Position numbers and translations under genes: made by a program. From NCBI GenBank assembly GCA_963676905.2, contig CAXXVE010000001.1:1302001-1366000 (forward strand): a stretch of 64,000 nucleotides of DNA, in the 5' to 3' direction. Positions 43,352 to 52,079 of the stretch are shown piece by piece. Under the pieces are notes generated by a model that worked only from the letters and a program-made list of their open reading frames with translations, searched no databases and was not told where the DNA came from. The stretch's first letter is position 1. Every line of letters begins with the position of its first letter. This DNA comes from Oceanispirochaeta sp963676905 (GTDB lineage Bacteria; Spirochaetota; Spirochaetia; DSM-2461).

Positions 43352-43449
43352 TCTTAAATGATCGAATATGAGATATTATTAGGTTTTTAGTTAAAAAAGA
43401 ACTAAACCGGTCTTTAAAATTGACAAATAGATCAGAAACGATCTATCAT
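43327..43449 (+). promoter_or_regulatory. AAAYGATC operator cluster and promoter of the Ldh2-malic enzyme operon
   Basis: AAAYGATC occurs at 43346-43353, 43356-43363 and 43436-43443, and inverted at 43327-43334 within the end of the regulator gene. TTGACA (43420-43425) and TATCAT (43444-43449) are 18 bases apart; the last box fills the spacer. Repression at this promoter is likely. Confidence 0.6.
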
Positions 43450-43510
43450 ATCTGTTAGTTGACTGATAAAAAAGACAGAATTGTGATTGGTACATAATCA
43501 AGGAGTTAAT

Positions 43511-44638
43511 ATGGGATACGCCGATGCTTACAAGGACTGCGAATGGATGGATTTCAAGGTCCTAGAGGACTTTATGAAACAGGCTCTGATGAACAGCGGA
43601 ATTCCTGAGAAGGATGCCGATATTATTTCAGATGTTCTGATCGAATCGGATAAGAGAGGGATCGATTCCCACGGCATCGGCCGTCTGAAACCGATCTATA
43701 TAGACCGGATTGATGCGGGCATTATGAATCCCCTGACAAAGGTGGATGTGGTCAAAGAGACAGGGACAACCGCCGTTCTTGATGGAAATAACGGAATGGG
43801 CCATGTCGTTTCAAAACAGGCCATGCAGATGGCCATAGACAAGGCAAAAGCCAATGGCATGGGTATGGTGGCAGTACGGAACTCCACCCACTACGGCATT
43901 GCAGGATACTACGCCTCCATGGCCGCAAAGGCGGGGATGATCGGTATTACTGGTACCAATGCCCGTCCTTCCATTGCGCCGACCTTCGGTGTGGAAAATA
44001 TGCTTGGAACAAACCCGCTGACCATCGGTCTGCCCACGGACGAGGAATTTGACTTTATTCTGGACTGCGCCACCTCCGTTTCCCAGAGGGGAAAGCTTGA
44101 GGTCTACGGACGGGCGGGGAAGGATCTGCCTCCCGGATGGGTTATTGATGAAAACGGAGAGACCCGGACCGATACACAGCAGGTTCTTATCGACCTTACT
44201 AAAGGCAAGGCTGCCCTGGCTCCCCTGGGAGGTATCGGTGAGGAGACCGCCGGTTACAAGGGCTTCGGTTACGCCACTGTGGTGGAAGTCCTCTCCGCTG
44301 CCCTGCAGAACGGCAAGTTTATGAAGGATCTGAACGGCTTTGATGCCGACGGCAACAAAATTCCCTATCCTCTGGGACACTTCTTTATAGCCATCAACAC
44401 CGAAGCCTTTATGGGTGAAAATGTGTTCCGTTCTGTGGCAGGGACAATCATGCGGGGGCTGAGGGAATCGAAAAAGGCTCCGGGTGAAGAGAGAATCTAC
44501 ACCGCCGGAGAGAAGGAGTATGTGGCCTGGAATTACAGAAAGGACCACGGCTGCCCCGTCCCCGCCGTACTGCAGAAGCAGATGTCCGAGCTCCGGGACC
44601 GCTGGAATATGGATTTTAAATTTTCCTGGGATGCCTGA
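43511..44638 (+). CDS. Ldh2/malate dehydrogenase-family 2-hydroxyacid oxidoreductase
   Basis: 375 residues of the unusual NAD(P) fold of the YlbC/YiaK/AllD family (Ldh_2). Typical segments: DSHGIGRL near 56-63, RNSTHYGIAGYY near 119-130 with the catalytic His, and the GTNPLTIGLP loop near 163. It oxidises a 2-hydroxyacid such as L-malate, L-lactate or sulfolactate, or reduces a diketo sugar acid. ATG 43511 is chosen over GTG 43487 because AAGGAG ends five bases upstream of it. Co-transcribed with malic enzyme under a DeoR repressor. Confidence 0.88.
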   Translation: MGYADAYKDCEWMDFKVLEDFMKQALMNSGIPEKDADIISDVLIESDKRGIDSHGIGRLKPIYIDRIDAGIMNPLTKVDVVKETGTTAVLDGNNGMGHVVSKQAMQMAIDKAKANGMGMVAVRNSTHYGIAGYYASMAAKAGMIGITGTNARPSIAPTFGVENMLGTNPLTIGLPTDEEFDFILDCATSVSQRGKLEVYGRAGKDLPPGWVIDENGETRTDTQQVLIDLTKGKAALAPLGGIGEETAGYKGFGYATVVEVLSAALQNGKFMKDLNGFDADGNKIPYPLGHFFIAINTEAFMGENVFRSVAGTIMRGLRESKKAPGEERIYTAGEKEYVAWNYRKDHGCPVPAVLQKQMSELRDRWNMDFKFSWDA

Positions 44639-44667
44639 ATCCCGGATAAAGATTTTAAGGAAGCATT

Positions 44668-45951
44668 ATGGAAGATATGAAGACCAGGGCTCTTGAGTAC
44701 CACAACCGGGACGGTAAACCCGGTAAACTGGAAGTGGTGGCCACCAAGCCCTGCGCTACCGCGGATGATCTGACTCTGGCCTACTCCCCCGGAGTGGCCC
44801 ATCCTGTTCTCGAGATTGCCGACAACCCCGGCGATGCATACAAGTACACAGGTAAGGGAAACCTTGTGGCCGTTGTTTCAAACGGTACCGCCATCCTGGG
44901 ACTGGGTGACAAAGGGGCTCTGGCCTCCAAGCCTGTTATGGAGGGGAAGGGTGTCCTCTTTAAACGATTTGCGGACATTGATGTTTTCGACATTGAGCTG
45001 GATACAAAGGACCCCAAAAAGATTATCGAGACAGTGAAGCTGATGCAGCCCACCTTCGGCGGTGTCAACCTCGAGGACATCGGGGCTCCCGAGTGTTTTG
45101 AGATTGAACAGACCCTGATCAAAGAGTGCAGCATCCCCGTCTTTCATGATGATCAGCACGGAACCGCCATCATCGCTACGGCGGGCATGATGAATGCCTG
45201 TGAAATCAGCGGAAAAAAGATGGGCGAGATCAGGGTTGTCGTCAACGGTGCCGGCGCCGCCGGCATAAGCTGTTCCAAAATGTTTATTGCCGCCGGTGTA
45301 AAGCGGGAAAATCTGCTGCTGCTGGACTCCAGAGGGGTTCTTTACAAGGGCCGTACCGAAAGGATCACCCCCGAGAAGGAGGAGTTCCTTGCCGAGACAG
45401 ACAGGAGGACTCTTGCCGAGGCCGTAGACGGAGCCGATGTGTTCATCGGCCTCTCAGTGGCAGACTGCCTGACCGCCGATATGCTGAAGACCATGGCTCC
45501 CGACCCTGTCATCTTTGCCATGGCCAATCCCAATCCGGAGATCAGGCCCGAACTGGCCCTGGCCACACGGGATGATCTGATAATCGGTACAGGACGCAGT
45601 GACTACCCCAACCAGGTTAACAATGTTCTGGGCTTTCCCTTTATCTTCAGAGGGGCCATGGATGTTAAATCTAAAAGGATCTCTGAAGGTATGAAGATGG
45701 CCGCCGCCAGAGCACTGGCCGATCTTGCCAAAGAACCTGTACCCGAAGAAGTCGTAAAGGCCTACGGACGGAACTTCGAGTTCGGAAAAGAGTATGTTGT
45801 TCCCAAGCCCTTTGATCCCCGTGTTATTGAGTGGGAGGCTGTGGCTGTTGCAAAGGCCGCCTGTGAGGAGGGCCTGGCTGCCGAACCAATTACCGACTGG
45901 GACGCCTACAGGGCATCCCTCCGGAAAAGGATGGAGAAACACTGGAACTGA
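44668..45951 (+). CDS. NAD(P)-dependent malic enzyme, short bacterial form
   Basis: 427 residues, without the phosphotransacetylase tail of long forms. AYSPGVAHPVLEIA near 33-46, the metal-binding FHDDQHGTA near 155-163, and the Rossmann GAGAAGI near 193-199 are diagnostic. It converts L-malate to pyruvate plus CO2. With the preceding hydroxyacid dehydrogenase it would interconvert C3/C4 acids. The operon suggests a specific substrate and not housekeeping supply. Confidence 0.92.
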   Translation: MEDMKTRALEYHNRDGKPGKLEVVATKPCATADDLTLAYSPGVAHPVLEIADNPGDAYKYTGKGNLVAVVSNGTAILGLGDKGALASKPVMEGKGVLFKRFADIDVFDIELDTKDPKKIIETVKLMQPTFGGVNLEDIGAPECFEIEQTLIKECSIPVFHDDQHGTAIIATAGMMNACEISGKKMGEIRVVVNGAGAAGISCSKMFIAAGVKRENLLLLDSRGVLYKGRTERITPEKEEFLAETDRRTLAEAVDGADVFIGLSVADCLTADMLKTMAPDPVIFAMANPNPEIRPELALATRDDLIIGTGRSDYPNQVNNVLGFPFIFRGAMDVKSKRISEGMKMAAARALADLAKEPVPEEVVKAYGRNFEFGKEYVVPKPFDPRVIEWEAVAVAKAACEEGLAAEPITDWDAYRASLRKRMEKHWN

Positions 45952-45973
45952 TTTCCGGTTGACCTCTTCTCTT

Positions 45974-46011
45974 ACCGCAGATCCGATACGCGCCGGGTCT
46001 GCGGTTTTTTT
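45974..46011 (+). terminator. Intrinsic terminator after malic enzyme
   Basis: ACCGCAGA (45974-45981) pairs with TCTGCGGT (45998-46005) around a GC-rich loop, followed by seven T residues. Confidence 0.88.
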
Positions 46012-46105
46012 AAGCCTTTATTGCATGTAATAAATGAAACGAACAGGTTCCAACCCCTGCCGATCGGGTTTACAATATCTCCTGAAAAGAGCGTGAGGAG
46101 AGAGT

Positions 46106-47281
46106 ATGATCAGACTGGCCATAATCGGCATCGGCGGTTTCGGGCAAAGGTATGTTGAATCCATTGGAGTTCTCGGGAAAGAAGGCCTGTGCTCCCTTGA
46201 GGCGGCGGTTGTCGCATTTCCCGAACAGGACCGCATTGAACTGGAGGCTCTGAAAAAAGAGCTGCCCTCCATCCGGATCTATTCCTCTCTCCCTGAACTG
46301 CTGGCCGCAGAGAGGGCTCTCGATCTGGTCTGTATACCCACTGGAATCCCCAGCCATTATGAGTACAGCAGGCTCTGCCTTGAGGCGGGCCTTCATGTAC
46401 TCTGCGAAAAGCCCGTTGCCGGAACATACAAGGATGCTCTGGACCTTGCCGTGCTGAGGCGCAGGAGCAACATGACTCTGGCTGTCGGTTTTCAGAATAT
46501 TTACTCCTCCTCCATACAGCGAATCAAAAAGCTGATTCTGGAGGGCTCTCTCGGAGCGCTTCTTGAACTGAGGGGAGTCGTCTCATGGCAGCGCAGCCGT
46601 GGCTACTTCCGGAGGAACGGATGGTCCGGAAGAATCCATTCAGGGGAACAGTTTGTCTTTGACTCTCCTCTGCAGAATGCAGCCGCCCATGTCCTTCAGA
46701 ATCTCCTCTATATTGCGGGAGACACTCCGGATGAATCCGCTGTCCCCGGTACTGTCTATGGAGAGAACTACAGAGTCAATGATATTGAATCTGCCGATAC
46801 CCAGTTCATACAGGTCCGTACAGCATCGGGGGCATTTATAAGGATGGGTGCCTCCCTTGCCGCGGGGGACAACTCACAGCCCTCAATGCGTATACTGCTT
46901 GAAGAGGGAGAGATCCGGTGGACCATGGACGGCGGCCGCACCACGGTTTTTGACACTCAGGGCAGAGTGACGGAGGAGTTTGACAATGGCGGGGAGAATC
47001 CCAAAATCACTGTCTTCCGTAATCTCTTCGACTCCATTGCTTCCGGGACCCGCCCTCTCTGCCATATAGAGAACTCAATCTCTCATACCCTCTGCATCAG
47101 GGAGCTTTACAGGTCCATGCCGGAGATCAGGAGGATCTCTTCAGGCATATCTGAAGGCGAGGACGTAATTCTGCCCGGAGGGGCGGATGCATTAAACTGT
47201 ATCCTTGAAGAGGGCAGGGGGTTTTATGAACAGAAACTCTCCTGGGCTGCGGAAGGACAGGAGCTGGAGGTTGAGGCGTGA
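46106..47281 (+). CDS. Gfo/Idh/MocA-family oxidoreductase
   Basis: 391 residues. The N-terminal Rossmann motif GIGGFGQRY is near 8-16. EKP (near 106), in the stretch CEKPVAG, holds the conserved Lys and Pro of this family. The C-terminal half is the alpha/beta domain that shapes the sugar site. It is longer than usual at the C-terminus. It overlaps the next Gfo/Idh gene. In a pectin locus it may oxidise or epimerise a uronate or rhamnose derivative, but the substrate is not visible. Confidence 0.85.
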   Translation: MIRLAIIGIGGFGQRYVESIGVLGKEGLCSLEAAVVAFPEQDRIELEALKKELPSIRIYSSLPELLAAERALDLVCIPTGIPSHYEYSRLCLEAGLHVLCEKPVAGTYKDALDLAVLRRRSNMTLAVGFQNIYSSSIQRIKKLILEGSLGALLELRGVVSWQRSRGYFRRNGWSGRIHSGEQFVFDSPLQNAAAHVLQNLLYIAGDTPDESAVPGTVYGENYRVNDIESADTQFIQVRTASGAFIRMGASLAAGDNSQPSMRILLEEGEIRWTMDGGRTTVFDTQGRVTEEFDNGGENPKITVFRNLFDSIASGTRPLCHIENSISHTLCIRELYRSMPEIRRISSGISEGEDVILPGGADALNCILEEGRGFYEQKLSWAAEGQELEVEA

Positions 47282-48246
47282 AGACTGTGATCATCGGAAA
47301 CTCCGGCCACAAAAATTATGTTCTTGATGTCCTTTCGCCGGCCTTCTCTATTGCAGGGACCGCCCCGGGGGTGCCGGGAGAGTCCATGAACTCTCTGGAA
47401 TCAGATCCCAGAATCAGCTGTCCCTCATTTCAGGACTGGCGCAGTCTGCTCGATGAGGTCAGGCCGGATATTATTGTCAACAACACATGGTACGGAAGGG
47501 CTTCGGAGATTACAATGGAGGCCCTGAAGAGAGGTATCCATGTGTTTGCCGAAAAACCCCTTGCCGGAACACTGGACGATCTGGATGAGATCCGGCGGCT
47601 CTGGAATGGAGGAAACTCCTGTCTGGGGGGGATGTTCGGCATCTCCTATACGGCGCCCTTTGTTACCCTGAGAGAGTATCTGAAAGAGCCGGGCATCGGC
47701 CGTATACGGATGATCAATGCCAGGAAGTCGTATAAACTGGGTGTCCGCCCCCCCTTTTACAGCAGCCGTGAGAACTACACGGGAACTATACCCTGGGTGG
47801 GCAGTCATGGTGTGGACTGGATACTCAGATACGGCGGCAGGAACATCCTCGAGGGCTACGCTGTTCATTCGGCAGAGGATAACGGCGGCAACGGCGATCT
47901 TGAGCTGACGGCACTGTGCAGCTATGTCATGGAGGACGGGATACAGGCATCCCTTTCTGTTGATTACTGCCGGCCTTCCGGGGCAGGAACCCACGGCGAC
48001 GACAGGCTGCGGCTGGCGGGGACAGAGGGTGTCATTGAGGTCCGGTCGGGCCGTGTCTATATAATCTCGGCGTCGGAGGAGAGAGAGCTGCCCCTTCTGC
48101 AGGATGAGAGTGTGTTTACTGCGTTTCTTGAAGCCCTCTCGGATTCTGAATTGCGTCGTCAGTGGGGTTCCCATGCTCTGGATGTGAGTGAAATCTGCCT
48201 GAAGTCCAGGGATGCTGCGGATAATTCTCACTTTTTTCATCAATAA
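47278..48246 (+). CDS. Second Gfo/Idh/MocA-family oxidoreductase
   Basis: 322 residues. GNSGHKNYV replaces the usual GxGxxG phosphate loop, so the cofactor site is degenerate. AEKPLAG (near 98) keeps the family Lys and Pro. It starts at GTG 47278, overlapping the previous stop as GTGA. It may be the partner or non-classical subunit of the first enzyme, or a dehydrogenase with unusual cofactor use. The substrate is unknown. Confidence 0.75.
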   Translation: MKTVIIGNSGHKNYVLDVLSPAFSIAGTAPGVPGESMNSLESDPRISCPSFQDWRSLLDEVRPDIIVNNTWYGRASEITMEALKRGIHVFAEKPLAGTLDDLDEIRRLWNGGNSCLGGMFGISYTAPFVTLREYLKEPGIGRIRMINARKSYKLGVRPPFYSSRENYTGTIPWVGSHGVDWILRYGGRNILEGYAVHSAEDNGGNGDLELTALCSYVMEDGIQASLSVDYCRPSGAGTHGDDRLRLAGTEGVIEVRSGRVYIISASEERELPLLQDESVFTAFLEALSDSELRRQWGSHALDVSEICLKSRDAADNSHFFHQ

Positions 48247-48327
48247 ATGGCCTCAGGTCTGTAGTATATAAAAAACAAGTATTTCTGATATAAACCGGTT
48301 TCAGAAGCTTCTCTCCCGCAAAAACCG

Positions 48328-48384
48328 CAAAATCTGTCCATCGAATCAAAATCTGTCCCCTCTGCCTAAGCCAGAATTGTCCCC
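48328..48384. promoter_or_regulatory. Three direct repeats CAAAATCTGTCC upstream of the YtcP/LplB importer
   Basis: CAAAATCTGTCC occurs at 48328-48339 and 48347-48360 (with CC added), and a degraded copy CAGAATTGTCCCC at 48372-48384, about 19 and 25 bp apart. Direct repeats of this kind fit an AraC-type activator, plausibly the YesS-like protein encoded in the same locus. A degenerate mobile-element end is an alternative. Confidence 0.45.
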
Positions 48385-48475
48385 TTTGAACAAGGATTGA
48401 TTGTTTACAGTGTCAAAATTCGGCCGTGATAATAAATCATCGAAAAAATCTGTTACATCTTAAAAGGTTTAGACA

Positions 48476-49441
48476 ATGGAGAAACAAAAGGACCTTGCCC
48501 TTAAAGGTCAGATTCCGTCGAACACCCTCTGGCAGCGGATAAAATGGAAAATTATCAACAAGAAAGAGTGGCAGCTCTGGCTTCTTGTTCTGCCTGTTAT
48601 CGTGTTCTTTTTTATACTGCACTATATTCCCATGTACGGAATACAGATTGCATTCAAAAACTACAGCATTTCCAGGGGTATGGGCTCAAGCCCCTGGATC
48701 GGTTTTTCACACTTTGAAAAGTTCATCACTTCACCGATGTTCTTCAAGCTGCTGAAAAATACTCTGGTTTTAAGCTTCTACAACATTATTATGGGTTTCC
48801 CGATTCCCATAATCTTTGCCCTTCTTCTCAATCATCTGCGGCTGAATAAACTGAAAAGGTTTTCCCAGACAGTTACATTTGCCCCTCACTTTATCTCTCT
48901 TGTCGTTATGGTGGGTATGCTCTACCTCTTTCTCTCTCCCTCCTCGGGAGTTGTGAATTCTGTCATTGAGAATATGGGCGGAGAACGGGTCTTCTTTATG
49001 GGTGAGCCCGGCTGGTTCCGCCATATCTTTGTCTTTTCATGGGTCTGGCAGCACTCGGGGTATGAAGCCATTATCTATCTGGCTGCACTGACTGCAGTGG
49101 ACCTCTCCCTCTACGAAGCGGCCACCATTGACGGTGCAAGCAAGATCCAGAAAATCCTGAGGATCGATATTCCCGCCATTCTCCCGACTCTTGTGACGAT
49201 GATGCTTCTCAAGGTCGGAAGGATGCTCAACATCGACTACCAGAAGGCTCTGCTGATGCAGACAGCCCTGAACCAGGATACCTCGGAAATCATCGGTACC
49301 TATGTGTATAAGACAGGATTGATAAATGCCCAGTTCAGTTATTCAACGGCAATCAACCTCTTCCAGACGGTTATCAATCTTATTCTGATTATCGCCGTCA
49401 ACAAAATCAGCAGGAGGGTCGCAGATGAAAGTCTTTGGTAA
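48476..49441 (+). CDS. ABC sugar permease, LplB/YteP type
   Basis: 321 residues, about six transmembrane helices. The EAA loop EAATIDGASKIQKILRIDIP (near 217-236), which contacts the ATPase, is intact. The N-terminal opening and the shape match the LplB/YteP branch that imports pectin-derived oligosaccharides in Bacillus. It overlaps the partner permease gene by 17 bases. No ATPase gene is nearby; these systems usually share an MsmX-like ATPase encoded elsewhere. Confidence 0.9.
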   Translation: MEKQKDLALKGQIPSNTLWQRIKWKIINKKEWQLWLLVLPVIVFFFILHYIPMYGIQIAFKNYSISRGMGSSPWIGFSHFEKFITSPMFFKLLKNTLVLSFYNIIMGFPIPIIFALLLNHLRLNKLKRFSQTVTFAPHFISLVVMVGMLYLFLSPSSGVVNSVIENMGGERVFFMGEPGWFRHIFVFSWVWQHSGYEAIIYLAALTAVDLSLYEAATIDGASKIQKILRIDIPAILPTLVTMMLLKVGRMLNIDYQKALLMQTALNQDTSEIIGTYVYKTGLINAQFSYSTAINLFQTVINLILIIAVNKISRRVADESLW

Positions 49442-50360
49442 CAGTTCATTAATGCGGGCAATGACCCATAAACAGACCAAGTCGGACATCCTGTTCAATG
49501 TCATCACTTCGTCCATAATTCTGGTAGGGTGTTTTATAGTCCTCTATCCCCTCTACTTTATCCTGATCGCTTCGATAAGCAATCCCGATCTGGTTATATC
49601 CGGTGATATTTCCTTCTGGCCGAAGGAGATCACCTTCAGCGGTTATGAGAGGATCGTGAACTACAATCAGCTCTGGATCGGATATAGAAACTCCATCTTT
49701 TATGCCGTGGCAGGCGCTATGATCGGAGCGGCTTTCTCCCTCTTTGCAGCCTATCCCCTCTCCCGAAGCGATTTCAGCGGAAAGAAGATTATAACAATCT
49801 TCCTTCTTATCACCATGTTTTTCGACGGTGGTCTGATTCCGACTTATATCCTTGTCAGGGGACTGGGGCTCAGGAACACTTATGCCTGTCTGCTTGTTGT
49901 AAGGGGAATACAGGTAATGAACATCCTCATTGCCACATCCTACTTCCGCTCATCCAATATCAGCTCCCTCTACGAGGCGGCCCAGATTGACGGATGCAGC
50001 CATTTCGGTTATCTCTTCAGGATTCTTATACCCATCTCCACTCCTATTATCATTGTAATGCTCCTTTTCTACGGTGTGTTTCAGTGGAATGACTTTTTCC
50101 GTGCCATGATCTATCTGGATAAATCCCAGTATCAGCCACTGCAGATAGTGTTGAAGGATCTTCTGGCGTCGAATCAGGTCAACTCGGAGGTCATGGAGAT
50201 GATGTCCGATGATATTAAAGCCATTGATGAGATGATAAAGGCCGCTGAATCAATGAAGTACGGCATTATCATAATGGCCACTCTCCCGATGCTGCTTCTC
50301 TATCTTGTACTCCAGAAGTACTTTGAAAAGGGAATCACCATGGGATCTGTAAAAGGTTAA
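49425..50360 (+). CDS. ABC sugar permease, YtcP/LplC type
   Basis: 311 residues, about six transmembrane helices. The EAA loop EAAQIDGCSHFGYLFRILIP lies near 185-204. It pairs with the preceding permease, and the final KGITMGSVKG is the common end of CUT1 inner-membrane subunits. Its start overlaps the previous gene. Confidence 0.9.
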   Translation: MKVFGNSSLMRAMTHKQTKSDILFNVITSSIILVGCFIVLYPLYFILIASISNPDLVISGDISFWPKEITFSGYERIVNYNQLWIGYRNSIFYAVAGAMIGAAFSLFAAYPLSRSDFSGKKIITIFLLITMFFDGGLIPTYILVRGLGLRNTYACLLVVRGIQVMNILIATSYFRSSNISSLYEAAQIDGCSHFGYLFRILIPISTPIIIVMLLFYGVFQWNDFFRAMIYLDKSQYQPLQIVLKDLLASNQVNSEVMEMMSDDIKAIDEMIKAAESMKYGIIIMATLPMLLLYLVLQKYFEKGITMGSVKG

Positions 50361-50396
50361 TGACGGATGTATCCGTTTAAAAAATTGGAGGAAAAA

Positions 50397-52022
50397 ATGA
50401 AAAAAAGATTCATCTCTGTTGTCTCTGCTCTGTTCCTGTGCTCCAGTATGCTCTTTGCCGGCGGTCAGCAGGAGAGCGGTTCCGCTAGCGTTCAGTTCAA
50501 CCCCGAAGGTCTCCCCATTGTAGAGGAGCCTGTTGAATTTGAAATGATGGGTATTCTTATGAATAACACCCGTCAGGGCCGTTACGACCAGACCGAAATG
50601 ATGAAGTGGCTTGAACAGGAAACTAATATGAAAGTGACCTGGACCATGGTACCCCAGGCCTCGTGGCAGGAGAAGAAGAACCTCGTTGTTGCTTCAATGG
50701 ACCTTCCCGATGCCTTCCATGCCCAGAAGAGCCTCTCTGCCGATGAGATCCAGAAGTTCGGAGCCGATGGTGTTCTGCTCCCCCTTGACGATCTGATCGA
50801 CCAGTACGCTCCCAATGTAAAGGCAAAGATGGACCCCATGTATGATGCCTTCTCCAGAAGCCTGGACGGAAATCTCTATGCCCTGTCTGCCATTCAGGAC
50901 TATGGTTTTGACTCTCTGAATGCAGCCATTATCAACACAGAGTGGCTGGATGCCCTGGGTCTTGATATGCCTACAACCACCGACGAGTTCTACCAGGTTC
51001 TCAAGGCTTTCAAAACACAGGACCCCAACGGAAATGGAAAGGCCGACGAAATCCCCTGGTCCTTCCTCTATGTTGAGAATCCTCCTGTAAGAGAGGTTAA
51101 GAGAGAACACTACTGGATCTTCCCCGCTTTCGGAATCCAGGACAATCCCCTCCACATTACAATCAGCGACAGCGGCGAAGTTCTCTTCACCGCTGACAAG
51201 TCAGAGTGGAGAGACGCCGTCGATTATCTGTCTATGCTTTACTCAGAGGGACTGATCGACCCCGAGGTATTCTCCCAGGACAGAGCCACTCTTACAAACA
51301 AGGTAAGAAACCAGGGAAGCGTCGGAGCCTATACAGACTACCGTTTCCGCTACTCCATCGCCTCTCCTGAAGTTGAGGACAAATTCGGTCTGATGCCCCC
51401 CCTTGAAGGCCCCCGGGGTGACAAGGGCTGGATGAGAGCCATGCTCGGATACTCCGAGGGTTCCTTTGCCATTACAAGCACAGCCAAATCTCCCGAAGCT
51501 CTTATCAGATGGGTTGATTTCATCAACGAAGATGAAAACTGCGTACAGATGACTTTCGGTATGTTCAAAGAGCCCGGTTATGCCGACGCGGAAGCCATGG
51601 TTCCCTCAACAGGCGGAAGATGGGAAGTAAACACCGAACTGAGATCTCCCGATGTTAAACCCAGTGAGTGGCCCATGTCCTCACCCCTGGTCAGCGCTGT
51701 TACAATGATGACAAGCGACCTTTTCGACAAGTATGTTGAAGAGAAGGCAAGCTATGTAGCCAAGACCGAGACTTGTGATGTGTACAGACCCTACCTGTCC
51801 AAGTATCCCTACAACTACCCCTTCAAATTCAGTAACGATGAGATTGAGGAGCTGAGCCTGATACAGACAGACCTTCTGAATTTCATCTATACAACACAGG
51901 CAAAGTGGATCGTAAACGGATTTTCAGACTCAGACTGGAATACCTATCTGAAGCAGCTTGAAAGACTGGGAATCAACAGATATGTTGAGCTCTACAAGAC
52001 TGCTTATGACAGACAGAACTGA
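50397..52022 (+). CDS. Oligosaccharide-binding protein, LplA/YtcQ-like
   Basis: 541 residues, the large size typical of LplA/YtcQ receptors. The signal peptide ends SSMLFAGGQQESG. EPVEFEMMGILMNNTRQ and YPYNYPFKFSNDEIEE are characteristic stretches. ATG 50397 is used because GGAGG stands seven bases before it; the open frame begins earlier, at 50367. It is the third gene of the importer, and a stem-loop follows. Expected ligand is a rhamnose-galacturonate or galacturonate oligomer, by analogy with the Bacillus YtcQ-YteP-YtcP system. Confidence 0.88.
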   Translation: MKKRFISVVSALFLCSSMLFAGGQQESGSASVQFNPEGLPIVEEPVEFEMMGILMNNTRQGRYDQTEMMKWLEQETNMKVTWTMVPQASWQEKKNLVVASMDLPDAFHAQKSLSADEIQKFGADGVLLPLDDLIDQYAPNVKAKMDPMYDAFSRSLDGNLYALSAIQDYGFDSLNAAIINTEWLDALGLDMPTTTDEFYQVLKAFKTQDPNGNGKADEIPWSFLYVENPPVREVKREHYWIFPAFGIQDNPLHITISDSGEVLFTADKSEWRDAVDYLSMLYSEGLIDPEVFSQDRATLTNKVRNQGSVGAYTDYRFRYSIASPEVEDKFGLMPPLEGPRGDKGWMRAMLGYSEGSFAITSTAKSPEALIRWVDFINEDENCVQMTFGMFKEPGYADAEAMVPSTGGRWEVNTELRSPDVKPSEWPMSSPLVSAVTMMTSDLFDKYVEEKASYVAKTETCDVYRPYLSKYPYNYPFKFSNDEIEELSLIQTDLLNFIYTTQAKWIVNGFSDSDWNTYLKQLERLGINRYVELYKTAYDRQN

Positions 52023-52038
52023 GATATAAAAACATAGT

Positions 52039-52069
52039 AAACCGGTGGCGGTATTTCCACCGCCGGTTT
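52039..52069 (+). terminator. Stem-loop after the importer operon
   Basis: GGCGGT pairs with ACCGCC, extended by AAACC/GGTTT across a three-base bulge. No long U-run follows, so it is probably a partial terminator limiting read-through into the regulator gene. Confidence 0.55.
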
Positions 52070-52079
52070 ACAATGCCCT

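Noticed and set aside
48328..48384. Insertion-sequence remnant
   Set aside because: The repeats are short direct copies, with no transposase frame or target duplication nearby. Kept only as an alternative to operators.
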